From Methanothermobacter sp. MT-2 (lineage in GTDB: Archaea; Methanobacteriota; Methanobacteria; Methanobacteriales; DSM-23052): DNA of 64,000 nt. A program made the translations under genes and the position numbers. Positions within the stretch are counted from its first letter, which is position 1; the number at the start of each line of letters is the position of its first letter. Positions 46,164-55,017 of the stretch are shown here, in pieces. The notes under the pieces are model-generated. The model made no database searches and was not told the DNA's origin. It saw nothing but the letters and a program-made list of their open reading frames with translations. The DNA lies in contig AP017647.1 in assembly GCA_003584625.1 (NCBI GenBank), positions 559,501-623,500 on the forward strand, read 5' to 3'.

Positions 46164-47432
46164 ATGATTGCAAGGTTAAAGTTGATTTTTTCAAATAAGG
46201 ATTATCGCCGCATATTAGATAATATCATGTCCCTTACTGGAATACAACTTGTACAGTATCTTCTTCCACTTGTAACATTTCCATATCTTACTAGGGTTTT
46301 AGGTCCGGCCAATTTTGGACGGGTTGCGTTTGCAGTAGCTTTCATTGGCTATTTTCAAATTTTAACTGATTATGGGTTTAATTTGTCTGCGACGAGGGAA
46401 ATCTCGATAAACCGTGAAAACAAGAAAAAGATCTCAGAGATTTATAGTTCGGTTATGGTGACAAAACTTATCTTAATGTTTTTAACTTTCATACTGATGC
46501 TTGTTATCATATCATCCTTTGAAAGATTTCAGGGTGATCCTCTGCTTTATATTTTCACTTTTGGCCTAGTTGTAGGTGCTGTTCTTTTTCCGGTTTGGTT
46601 TTTTCAAGGTGTTGAAAGGATGAGATACATTAGCATCCTGCGGATTTTAAGCTCGCTAATCTACACTGCGCTCATATTCCTTATTGTGAGAGGCCCCAAC
46701 GACTATCTTTATGTGCCCCTTATAAATTCTATAGGTTTTATAATTGTGGGAGTCTACAGTCAACATGTAGTAAGAAGAGAGTTTAAAGTTAAATTTGTGA
46801 TGCCTACACTCGAGGACGTTAAAAGGCAACTTGTCGAGGGATGGCACCTATTCATATCAATGCTTGCAGTAAGCCTTTACACAACATCAAACAGATTCAT
46901 ACTAGGCCTACTCGTCAATAATACTACATTAGGGTATTATGCCGTGGCAGAGGACATAACAAGAGCCCTGCAAGGCCTAATATCCCCTATTGGCCAGGCC
47001 ATATACCCTTATTTTTCAAGGATACAAGTGGAGGATCGTGAACGTGCCAAGATGGAACTGAAAAAGATGGTTATCATAATAGGCATAGTAACGTTCATAT
47101 TTTCTATTCTCTTGGTATTTGCCGCGCCACTCATAGTAAGGCTACTCGCCGGTCCATTGTATATGGAGAGCATTCCTCTACTCCAAGTGCTGGTATTTAT
47201 TATTTTTGCTATAGGAGTGAATAATATTCTTGGTATTCAGGGTCTTGTCTCCTTTGGTTATAAAGAAAAGTTTACGAGGATAGTTCTTTTTGCAGGGATA
47301 GTGCATCTTGGACTACTTATAGGCCTTGTCCTTGTTGTGGGGTCTTTAGGCGCGGCTATTGCAGTTGTTGCAACGGAAATATTTATTGGGATCATAGAAT
47401 ATATCATACTTAAAAGGATGGGAGTGTTATGA
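46164..47432 (+). CDS. Polysaccharide flippase (Wzx/RfbX type), copy 2
   Basis: A 422-residue polytopic transporter for lipid-linked oligosaccharides. It aligns by eye from its first residues with the flippase at 15.1-16.4 kb (LPYLTRVLG versus FPYLTRVLG; DYGFNLSATREISINREN versus DYGFALSAVREISINRDN). This pairing favours the ATG at 46164 over that at 46149. It heads an operon with a glycyl radical enzyme, joined by an ATGA overlap, which ties the radical chemistry to polysaccharide export. The substrate is unknown. Confidence 0.9.
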   Translation: MIARLKLIFSNKDYRRILDNIMSLTGIQLVQYLLPLVTFPYLTRVLGPANFGRVAFAVAFIGYFQILTDYGFNLSATREISINRENKKKISEIYSSVMVTKLILMFLTFILMLVIISSFERFQGDPLLYIFTFGLVVGAVLFPVWFFQGVERMRYISILRILSSLIYTALIFLIVRGPNDYLYVPLINSIGFIIVGVYSQHVVRREFKVKFVMPTLEDVKRQLVEGWHLFISMLAVSLYTTSNRFILGLLVNNTTLGYYAVAEDITRALQGLISPIGQAIYPYFSRIQVEDRERAKMELKKMVIIIGIVTFIFSILLVFAAPLIVRLLAGPLYMESIPLLQVLVFIIFAIGVNNILGIQGLVSFGYKEKFTRIVLFAGIVHLGLLIGLVLVVGSLGAAIAVVATEIFIGIIEYIILKRMGVL

Positions 47433-49372
47433 AAGAATCCTTAATAAATCTTTTGGGAAAAACCCCATTTTCACCTTACCTTAAAGCATATTATACCATC
47501 TATCAAAGGGATAGGAGTGCATTTCTTCAAACCGCACTTAGAACCAAATTCATACATTCTCGAAAGGAAAACATGATAGAAAGAAGGGTGGAACAGCTCG
47601 AAAAAGTATGTAAAAGTGCCAGGATTTATTTCACTCCCGGTGAAAGGTTTTTTTATAGTATAGATACGCGTTTACATGTCATTGAATATCCAGGTTATAG
47701 GAGACTTGGAAACCTTACAGTCGACTATTCAATGCTCCTAGAAAAAGGACTAGATGGGATAGAAAAAATAATAGATGAAAAATTAAAGAATAAAGATGAT
47801 TACCTCAAATGTCTTAAAAAGAGTCTTGAGGCCGTGAAATTTTATAGGGATAGGTGCATAAAAGAATCAAAAGAGCTTTCAAGTATCCTTGGAAAAGTTC
47901 CACTCGAACCTGCAAGTTCCCTTGAAGAGGCTCTACAATCAATACTATTCATAAACTCCCTACTCTGGATGTATGGGCATCACCTCATAGGCCTCGGTAG
48001 GCTTGATAAGATACTAGAACCATACTATGAAGATTATGATAAATCAAAAGAGCTTATAAAAGAATTCATAAGTTCATTATCCAAATATTACAAATTTAAG
48101 AGTAATGTCCTCCCAGGCGACACTGGACAGGTTATAGTCCTTGGTGGGGAATATAATGAACTTACACGCATATTCCTCGAGGCTATGATGGAGTTGGGAC
48201 TTCCAGACCCCAAGATTGTACTGCGAGTAAACAGGAATACACCAGATGATATATGGGAGCTTAGTTACAAGTGCCTCAAGAAAGGTCTTGGATACCCTCT
48301 ATTTTCTAATGATGAAGTCATTATAAAAAGTTTACAAGAATATTATGATAAAACAGACGCTCAGGATTATTCAACATCAGCTTGCTGGGAACCGCTAATA
48401 CCTGGAAAATCCGCCGACCAGAACAATCTAGCGAATATAAACCTCCTAAAACCCTTAGAACATGCTCTTAATGGTTTCAGTGGCAGTTTTGAAGAACTCC
48501 TTGAAGCATACCAAGAATCACTCAACAAATACATCGATGAGACCATAGATGCCATAGAATCATTAAAAGTTGAACCATCCCCACTTTTATCACTATTTTT
48601 CCCCGACTCCCTAGAAAATGCTAAAGACATAGCACATGGCGGAGCACGCTACAATATCAACGGCATGCTCACTGTGGGCATGGGCAACCTCATCAATTCA
48701 CTCCTCAACATAAAAAGATTATGCTATGACAAAAAAAGGATAAAACCCCAAGAAATACTCAATATACTCAAAGATAACTTCAAATCCTATAAAAGCCTAA
48801 GATTCGAACTTGAAAATAAAAACCTTAAATATGGGATGGACGAACCAGAGGTTATAAAACTTACAAACAAGATAATATCAATGTTACATGAAAAATTAAG
48901 AGGAAAATACAAGTTTGGTTTAAGCTCGCCAAGTTACCTTACAGAAGGCGAATCCACAGGAGCATCATTCGACGGCAGACTCGCAAGAGAACCTCTGGGA
49001 GTCAACATATCACCAATAAAATTCACAGCAAACATGTCATATACAGAAATATTCAACTTCGCCTCAAAACTTAACTACTCCAAAGCATACAATGGCGGAG
49101 TAGTCGATATCATAATAGAAAAATCATTAATGGATCACATACCCCAAAAATTCATAGGCCTTATTAAAACAGCCATCATGAAAGGTGTTATGCAAATCCA
49201 GGTTAACGTCCTCGACCCTAACGTACTCCTCAAAGCCCTTAAAAACCCTGAACTTTTCCCAGACCTCATAGTCCGTGTCTGGGGTTTCAGCACATACTTC
49301 AAAGACCTGCCCAGAGAATACCGTGAAATCATAGTTAAAAGAGCCCTCGAATATTCCAAATATGGTGATTAA
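47429..49372 (+). CDS. Glycyl radical enzyme of the eliminase type, unknown substrate
   Basis: A 647-residue member of the PFL-like glycyl radical family, shorter than most (750-850), with the loss at the N-terminus. The start region keeps RLGNLTVDYSMLLEKGLDG near residue 92. The active-site loop is STSACWEPLIPG with Cys319 and Glu321; the C-x-E-P form is that of dehydratases, decarboxylases and lyases, whereas true pyruvate formate-lyase has two adjacent cysteines. The radical loop is VRVWGFSTYFKDLP with Gly619, 28 residues from the end. Its activase follows 2 nt later. Since the operon holds a flippase, UDP-galactopyranose mutase and glycosyltransferases, a sugar- or polyol-derived substrate is inferred. 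Confidence 0.92.
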   Translation: MKESLINLLGKTPFSPYLKAYYTIYQRDRSAFLQTALRTKFIHSRKENMIERRVEQLEKVCKSARIYFTPGERFFYSIDTRLHVIEYPGYRRLGNLTVDYSMLLEKGLDGIEKIIDEKLKNKDDYLKCLKKSLEAVKFYRDRCIKESKELSSILGKVPLEPASSLEEALQSILFINSLLWMYGHHLIGLGRLDKILEPYYEDYDKSKELIKEFISSLSKYYKFKSNVLPGDTGQVIVLGGEYNELTRIFLEAMMELGLPDPKIVLRVNRNTPDDIWELSYKCLKKGLGYPLFSNDEVIIKSLQEYYDKTDAQDYSTSACWEPLIPGKSADQNNLANINLLKPLEHALNGFSGSFEELLEAYQESLNKYIDETIDAIESLKVEPSPLLSLFFPDSLENAKDIAHGGARYNINGMLTVGMGNLINSLLNIKRLCYDKKRIKPQEILNILKDNFKSYKSLRFELENKNLKYGMDEPEVIKLTNKIISMLHEKLRGKYKFGLSSPSYLTEGESTGASFDGRLAREPLGVNISPIKFTANMSYTEIFNFASKLNYSKAYNGGVVDIIIEKSLMDHIPQKFIGLIKTAIMKGVMQIQVNVLDPNVLLKALKNPELFPDLIVRVWGFSTYFKDLPREYREIIVKRALEYSKYGD

Positions 49373-49374
49373 AA

Positions 49375-50247
49375 TTGCACGAACTCCTAGTCACAAAAAT
49401 TCAAAGATTTAGCATACATGACGGCCCAGGGATAAGAACAACAGTATTCTTGAAAGGTTGCAATTTAAAATGTCCATGGTGCTGCAACCCAGAAAACATA
49501 AAACCGCAAATGGAAATCTACTTCAAAAAAGGTGACTGTATCGAATGCTTTGAATGCGTGAAAAGGTGTAAATTCCTTGAAAAACCAGAAGACATATTCA
49601 GATTCCCTGAACATTTCGAATGCGTCGAACCATGTCCTACAGGCGCTCTTGGCATTTATGGCGAAAAAATAACAACAAAAAAACTACTTGAAATTCTAAC
49701 CAAAGACATTGACTATTATAACAACACCAATGGTGGTGTCACATTTTCAGGTGGCGAACCACTACTCCAATCCAAAGCAGTGAAAAAGGTAATCAAAAAA
49801 CTAAAACCAATACACATAGCAATTGAAACATCACTTTTCGCACCCGAAGAAAACCTAAAGGATCTCCTAAAAGATACAGACCTATTCATCGTAGACGTTA
49901 AAATACTCAACCATAAAATAGCACAAAAGACACTCCAAGGAAACCTTAAAACATTCTATAAAAACTTCCAAACAATTAAAAAAGAAAAAATTGACACTAT
50001 AATACGCTTTCCAGCAGTCAAACCCTACACATTCAACAAAGAAAACATAAAAAAGCTGATAAACTTCCTCCAAGAAAATAACATACACCACATCCAAATC
50101 CTCGAAATACATAAACTTGGACTCGAAAAATACAAAAGCCTAAACCTCAAAATGAAAAATTTCAAAAAACCCGCCAAAAATGAAATAAAAACCTTAAAAA
50201 GCAAACTAAACGAAAGATCCATAAAAATGGACTATCTAAAAATCTAG
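49375..50247 (+). CDS. Glycyl radical enzyme activase (radical SAM)
   Basis: A 290-residue radical-SAM enzyme that takes a hydrogen from the partner's glycine. The cluster motif is GCNLKCPWCCN near residue 29, the SAM-binding TFSGGEPLLQS near 122. Between them lies an inserted ferredoxin-like segment with CIECFECVKRC and CVEPCPTGA; PFL activase lacks such an insert, activases of glycyl radical eliminases have it. The start is TTG at 49375, with the GGTGAT of the preceding gene's end as ribosome site. The family start HDGPGIRTTVFLKGC is complete. Confidence 0.94.
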   Translation: MHELLVTKIQRFSIHDGPGIRTTVFLKGCNLKCPWCCNPENIKPQMEIYFKKGDCIECFECVKRCKFLEKPEDIFRFPEHFECVEPCPTGALGIYGEKITTKKLLEILTKDIDYYNNTNGGVTFSGGEPLLQSKAVKKVIKKLKPIHIAIETSLFAPEENLKDLLKDTDLFIVDVKILNHKIAQKTLQGNLKTFYKNFQTIKKEKIDTIIRFPAVKPYTFNKENIKKLINFLQENNIHHIQILEIHKLGLEKYKSLNLKMKNFKKPAKNEIKTLKSKLNERSIKMDYLKI

Positions 50248-50263
50248 AAAAGGTGCCGCCAAA

Positions 50264-51409
50264 ATGTTCAATTATATTATCGTGGGCGCCGGCCTTGCAG
50301 GCGCCGTGATGGCAGAAAGAATAGCCAACATACTAGATGAGAAAGTGCTAGTCATTGAACGCCGAAACCATATCGGAGGCAACTGTTATGATGAAATAGA
50401 CAAAACAGGCATAATCATACACAAGTATGGTCCGCACATTTTCCACACAAACTACAAGGAAGTCTTCAAATACCTTTCACACTTCACCAAATGGAAAGAA
50501 TACCAACACCATGTCCTAGGATTTATCGATGGGAAACTTGTACCCTTGCCATTTAACCTTAACACACTCCACAAGCTATTACCAGAAGCCCTTGCCAAAA
50601 CCCTTGAAAAGAAACTACTCCAAAAATACGATTACGGAAAAAAGATACCAATACTCCAACTTCTAAAAGAGGAGGATGACCAGGACCTAAAATTCCTAGC
50701 CAATTACATCTACGAGAAAGTATTTCTTAACTATACAAAGAAGCAATGGAACTTGAAGCCAGAAGAGATAGATGAAAAGGTTACAGGGCGGGTGCCCATA
50801 TTATTTTCAAGGGACGACAGGTACTTCCAAGACCGTTATCAGGCAGTGCCACAAGAAGGATACACAAAGATGATACAAAAAATCCTAGACCATGAAAACA
50901 TAAAAATAATGCTAAACACAAACCACCAGGAAATACTCAAAATAAAAAACAACAAAATACTATTCATGAACAAAGAATACAAAGGCAAACTAATATTCAC
51001 AGGAAAAATCGACGAACTATTCAACTACCAATATGGTAAATTACCATACCGCTCACTAAACTTCAAATTCGAAACACTAAACCAAAAATGGTACCAGCCC
51101 GCTGCGACAATAAACTATCCAAACGACTATGACTTCACAAGAATCACAGAATTCAAACACATACACCCTACAAGCACCAAAAAAACAATCATACTCAAAG
51201 AATATCCACAGGAGCATATAGAAGGAAAAAACGAACCATGCTATCCTATCCCCACAGAAGAAAACCAAAAAACCTACAAAAAATATAAAAAACTCGCAGA
51301 AAAACATGAAAACCTCATACTCCTTGGAAGACTCGCAGAATACCACTACTACAACATGGACGAAATCGTGAAAAAGGCCCTCACAACATTCAAAAAGGAG
51401 ATAAAATGA
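50264..51409 (+). CDS. glf: UDP-galactopyranose mutase
   Basis: A 381-residue flavoenzyme that converts UDP-galactopyranose to UDP-galactofuranose. The FAD site is YIIVGAGLAGAVMAERIAN at the start; RRNHIGGNCYDE near residue 35, HKYGPHIFHTNYKEVFKYL near 51, and the Arg/Tyr-rich C-terminal half with TEFKHIHP and NLILLGRLAEYHYYNMDE are classical. It means the glycan made here contains galactofuranose. It overlaps the next glycosyltransferase gene by 4 nt. Confidence 0.96.
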   Translation: MFNYIIVGAGLAGAVMAERIANILDEKVLVIERRNHIGGNCYDEIDKTGIIIHKYGPHIFHTNYKEVFKYLSHFTKWKEYQHHVLGFIDGKLVPLPFNLNTLHKLLPEALAKTLEKKLLQKYDYGKKIPILQLLKEEDDQDLKFLANYIYEKVFLNYTKKQWNLKPEEIDEKVTGRVPILFSRDDRYFQDRYQAVPQEGYTKMIQKILDHENIKIMLNTNHQEILKIKNNKILFMNKEYKGKLIFTGKIDELFNYQYGKLPYRSLNFKFETLNQKWYQPAATINYPNDYDFTRITEFKHIHPTSTKKTIILKEYPQEHIEGKNEPCYPIPTEENQKTYKKYKKLAEKHENLILLGRLAEYHYYNMDEIVKKALTTFKKEIK

Positions 51410-52350
51410 GAATAGCCGCGGTGGTCGTGACCTACAACCGCAAAAAACTACTAATCGAATGCCTAGAAGCATTAAAAAGACAAACAAAGCCCCTTAACGC
51501 CATCTACATCATTGATAATGCGTCAACAGACGGAACACCACAGCTACTACAGGAAGAAGGATACATAAAAGACCTTAGGGGTGGAACGACAAGTATAGAA
51601 GGCTTGCATGATGGTAGGCTAATAAAAGTGGTTTATGTGCGGATGAATGAGAATGTTGGTGGGGCTGGTGGTTTTCATGAGGGTGTGAAAAGAGCTTATA
51701 ATGATGGCTATGACTGGTTATGGCTTATGGATGACGACGTAGAGCCAAAGGAGGATGCTCTTGAAATGCTCCTTCGTGTGGGTGAAGAAATAAAAGGGGA
51801 AAAGTCAGCTCTTGTACCGGCCAGATATTTTAATGGGTCTTTTTTTAATTTGGAGACAAAAAGGTTTGATTTTAAAAACCCATTTAGATATTTCACATAT
51901 GATATTGTGACAGAAGAGGATCTTAAAGAGAAATACTTTCAAGTTTCTGGTATTTCATTTGAGGGTCCTCTTATTAAGAGTGATGCTATTGGGAAAATAG
52001 GCTTTCCCGATAAAGACTTTTTTATTATTGGGGATGATACGGATTATGCTATCCGTTTACAGGAATATGGGCCCTTATATATGGTTCCGGATGCGCACTT
52101 AATAAAGAAGATAGTTACAAGTGGAAAACCTAACTGGAAAACATATTATTATATTCGAAACATAATTTATTTAGACAGGAGGTATGGTGAAAACATCCTC
52201 GTAAAATATTTGAGACCATTCATTACATTTTTCAAGTATGCCGCTTACTTTTCTGTGAAGAATCCTAAAATTGTAAAATATATTCTAAAGGCTTTTAGGG
52301 ATGGGTATAGTTTAAGAAGAGGGAAAATTATACGCCCTGGTGAGTTTTAA
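51406..52350 (+). CDS. GlfT-like family 2 glycosyltransferase, probable galactofuranosyltransferase
   Basis: A 314-residue GT-A enzyme. Marks: AVVVTYNRKKLLIECLEALK at the start, YIIDNASTDGTP near residue 35, the NENVGGAGGFHEGVKRAY segment near 83, and the metal-binding LWLMDDDVEPKEDA near 105, all as in galactofuranosyltransferases. The ATGA overlap with glf supports UDP-Galf as donor. The codon style shifts from A-rich to more T-rich after about 51.6 kb, which may mark a recombination joint inside the gene. Confidence 0.88.
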   Translation: MRIAAVVVTYNRKKLLIECLEALKRQTKPLNAIYIIDNASTDGTPQLLQEEGYIKDLRGGTTSIEGLHDGRLIKVVYVRMNENVGGAGGFHEGVKRAYNDGYDWLWLMDDDVEPKEDALEMLLRVGEEIKGEKSALVPARYFNGSFFNLETKRFDFKNPFRYFTYDIVTEEDLKEKYFQVSGISFEGPLIKSDAIGKIGFPDKDFFIIGDDTDYAIRLQEYGPLYMVPDAHLIKKIVTSGKPNWKTYYYIRNIIYLDRRYGENILVKYLRPFITFFKYAAYFSVKNPKIVKYILKAFRDGYSLRRGKIIRPGEF

Positions 52351-52503
52351 CAATTATCTTCAAATAATAAGATTTCAAAGAATTTGAAGCAAAGAATATA
52401 CTCGAAAAAACTAAAGATTTTAATAATTAAGAGCAAACGGAATGAATATCTTTTGTCCCAAGGAAAATGGGTGATTATCAATTATTGAGCAGGGGCTTTA
52501 AAA

Positions 52504-53652
52504 ATGGATGTTCTAGTAATACCACATGTGCCGCGTACAATTTCAGGAGTACCTGGTAGGTTTGACTTCTTTATTGAAAATTTAAAACTTAGGAATCATG
52601 TGCATGTTTTATCATGGAATATGCCATATCCACTTCGAAATATAAAAGATCTTAAAAGGATAAGAGAAAGGTTTACAAAGAAAATAGAAAGGAATGTAAC
52701 TCTTCATCATGTAGCAAGACCATTGGTTTTCCCGCCTTTCAATAAAGATGCTGTAACTTCCCAAATAAGTGATATTATAATGGAATATGGCATCGATGTT
52801 ATATTTTCGGAATCATTTATATGGGATGTTGTACCGCCTTTTGATTATGTTCCTGTAATTTATGATTTAGTTGATGATCATGTAGCCTCTTTCAAAAATG
52901 TTCCTTTATCAAAAAGGTTTATGAGCAAATTTCTCAGGATAGAGAGAGCAATTATCCATCAAATAGAAAATTCAGATCATACTTTTTTTGTTTCTTCTGT
53001 GTTAAGGGATAAATATTGGGAGATGTCAAGAAGTTCATCTGTTCTACCAAATGGTGTGGATGTGGATAGATTCAAGAATGCAAATCCGGATGAATATATC
53101 GAGAAATTGCATTTAGACAATTATGATTGTATACTTGGATATGTGGGTTATTTTGGTGAATGGTCAAACCTTTATAAAACGGTAATTAATCTTTATGAAT
53201 TTTTGGAAAAGAATAATGGAGTTATCATCATAGCAGGAAGCGGGCCGGAAATTAAATATTGTAAAAAGAGACTAGGAAACACAAAAAGGTTAATCTTTAT
53301 GGGAATGGTAGAATATCAGAAAATACCATCCTTGATGAAGACTTTTGATATAGGGCTTTTACCGTTCAAAAAGTATCCATTTACAGATGCTGCAAGTCCT
53401 ATAAAATACTTCGAATATTCTGCAGCTGGTTTAAAGATAGTTTCATCTCCTCTTGAAGAGTTAAAAAGGATAAATTTTAATAATACGATTTTTTTTGAGG
53501 ACATTACAAGTATTGGAAGTGCTGTGGAAAAAGCCATGAATATGGATTTCGATAAGTCTAAATTAACAAAATCCATAAAAGAATATGATTGGAGCATGTT
53601 GTCAAGAAAGATTGAAAATGTTTTTAAAGTTAAAATAAAAGAGGATCTTTAA
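52504..53652 (+). CDS. Glycosyltransferase, GT-B fold, AT-rich
   Basis: A 382-residue GT-B glycosyltransferase. Typical parts: PHVPRTISGVPGRFDFFIEN at the N-terminus, VIYDLVDDHVASFKNVPLSK near residue 119, LPNGVDVDRFKNAN near 180, GYVGYFGEWSNLYKTV near 216, and GLLPFKKYPFTDAASPIKYFEYSAA in the donor domain (divided in the family as P-x-K-x-F-E-Y). Base composition is clearly more AT-rich than its neighbours, pointing to recent transfer. It stands alone between two gene-free AT-rich spacers of 153 and 178 nt. Confidence 0.85.
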   Translation: MDVLVIPHVPRTISGVPGRFDFFIENLKLRNHVHVLSWNMPYPLRNIKDLKRIRERFTKKIERNVTLHHVARPLVFPPFNKDAVTSQISDIIMEYGIDVIFSESFIWDVVPPFDYVPVIYDLVDDHVASFKNVPLSKRFMSKFLRIERAIIHQIENSDHTFFVSSVLRDKYWEMSRSSSVLPNGVDVDRFKNANPDEYIEKLHLDNYDCILGYVGYFGEWSNLYKTVINLYEFLEKNNGVIIIAGSGPEIKYCKKRLGNTKRLIFMGMVEYQKIPSLMKTFDIGLLPFKKYPFTDAASPIKYFEYSAAGLKIVSSPLEELKRINFNNTIFFEDITSIGSAVEKAMNMDFDKSKLTKSIKEYDWSMLSRKIENVFKVKIKEDL

Positions 53653-53754
53653 GAATGAAATCTGAAAAGCACGTGTGAATATTTTTTCAAAAAATTTAAT
53701 GACAACCTGATTTTTGATCTGGTAATCGGCCATTGTGAGTTTTTTTTGCTCCTT

Positions 53755-53839
53755 GCAACAAATTATTGTATTATTTGAACACATCAATGACTACGGCATT
53801 CATGTATTCAGAATGACGCAACAAATTAAATTATTTGAA
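53755..53839. repeat. Short imperfect direct repeat at the end of a glycosyltransferase gene
   Basis: GCAACAAATT...ATTATTTGAA occurs twice, at 53755-53779 and 53818-53839, about 40 nt apart; the copies differ by a few bases inside. The second copy covers the stop codon of the leftward glycosyltransferase. It looks like a small duplication of that gene's 3' end, left by recombination. Confidence 0.5.
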
Positions 53840-54961
53840 TTGCAGGACTTTGTACGTTTTCATGACTTCTTCTATGATTTTATCCCAGTTGAATTTCTCT
53901 TCGACTATTTTTCTTCCTTTTTCTCCAAATTCTTGCTGTGATTTTTCATCAGAAAGTAAAATTTTTATTTTTTCTTTTAGAGATTCTATATTTAAGGGTT
54001 CAACTAAGAAACCATTTTCACCATCTTTTATAACTTCTACAACCCCCCCACTTTTATAGGCTATAACGGGTCGGTTGCATGCGTTTGCCTCTGCGAGTAC
54101 CATTCCAAACCCTTCTCTTGTTGATGGTAGGACTAGTATAGAAGATTCTTTCATATGATATATAACATCAGCATATTTAAGGTTCGTGTAAAATGTTACC
54201 CTATCTTGTATCTTGTAATCTTTTACAAGTTTTAGCAGCCTATTTTTTTCAATCCCATCGCCTATGATCTTTAATTTTATATTTGGGATTTCCTTTTTGA
54301 GTTCTTTCACGATCTTTAGGAGGTGGTCGACATGTTTGTGGGGTGCGAGCCTCCCTACAAAAATCAGAGTATCGGGGAGTCTTGACGCTTTTATTGAATC
54401 TATCAGGGATAAATCAACACCATTATAAATGACTTGGATCCTTTCAGGTTTTATCCTGTAATCTTTAACAAGGGCCTCTTTTGTCGCGTTACTTACGGTA
54501 ACTATCTTATCATAGGGTAGCTTTAGGAGTATTTTCTCGGCCAATTTAGCTACTTTTGAAGATTGTATCCACTGATCAGAGAAGGTGGAGCTTACATCAT
54601 GGATTGTTGCAATCATTGGCGTTCTTTTAATCCTTGAGGCTATAAAAGCTGGTAATAACGGGGCATATGTCTGAGCATCAATAATATCATAATCATGGCT
54701 TAGAATCCAAGATATAGCAGCTAATATGAAATGCAAAAAATTTAACAAACTCCTCTTTGGAGGATCAGTTATCACGGGGCCAATATGGTGAACTTTCAAA
54801 CCTTTTATATCCTCTTTTTCCTTGACACCCTTTATTTTCATGCATATTACATCAACTTCCCAGCCCCTCTTAACTAGTCTCTTTCCTATTTCGAAATATC
54901 GCCTTTCTCCCCCACCAGTGTAATGGGGCACGAAGAAATCGGAAACTATCAATATCCTCAT
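53831..54961 (-). CDS. Glycosyltransferase family 4
   Basis: A 376-residue GT4 enzyme starting MRILIVSDFFVPHYTGGGER. Donor-domain marks: LIFVGRLAPHKHVDHLLKIV near residue 197, LKIIGDGIEKNRLLKLVKDY near 233, and PSTREGFGMVLAEANACNRP near 284 with the E-x7-E motif. Length and layout are normal. It is convergent with the AT-rich glycosyltransferase and co-directional with the heliorhodopsin gene 57 nt upstream, so the two could share a transcript. Confidence 0.9.
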   Translation of the reverse strand: MRILIVSDFFVPHYTGGGERRYFEIGKRLVKRGWEVDVICMKIKGVKEKEDIKGLKVHHIGPVITDPPKRSLLNFLHFILAAISWILSHDYDIIDAQTYAPLLPAFIASRIKRTPMIATIHDVSSTFSDQWIQSSKVAKLAEKILLKLPYDKIVTVSNATKEALVKDYRIKPERIQVIYNGVDLSLIDSIKASRLPDTLIFVGRLAPHKHVDHLLKIVKELKKEIPNIKLKIIGDGIEKNRLLKLVKDYKIQDRVTFYTNLKYADVIYHMKESSILVLPSTREGFGMVLAEANACNRPVIAYKSGGVVEVIKDGENGFLVEPLNIESLKEKIKILLSDEKSQQEFGEKGRKIVEEKFNWDKIIEEVMKTYKVLQFK

Positions 54962-55017
54962 AGAATATCCTAGATGGAACTATACATATAATCTTTTGGA
55001 GTTTTCCATAAAATTTT

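Noticed and set aside
47429-49372. Pyruvate formate-lyase assignment
   Set aside because: The active-site loop has one Cys followed by W-E-P; PFL needs two neighbouring cysteines, and the activase has a ferredoxin insert not found in PFL activase.
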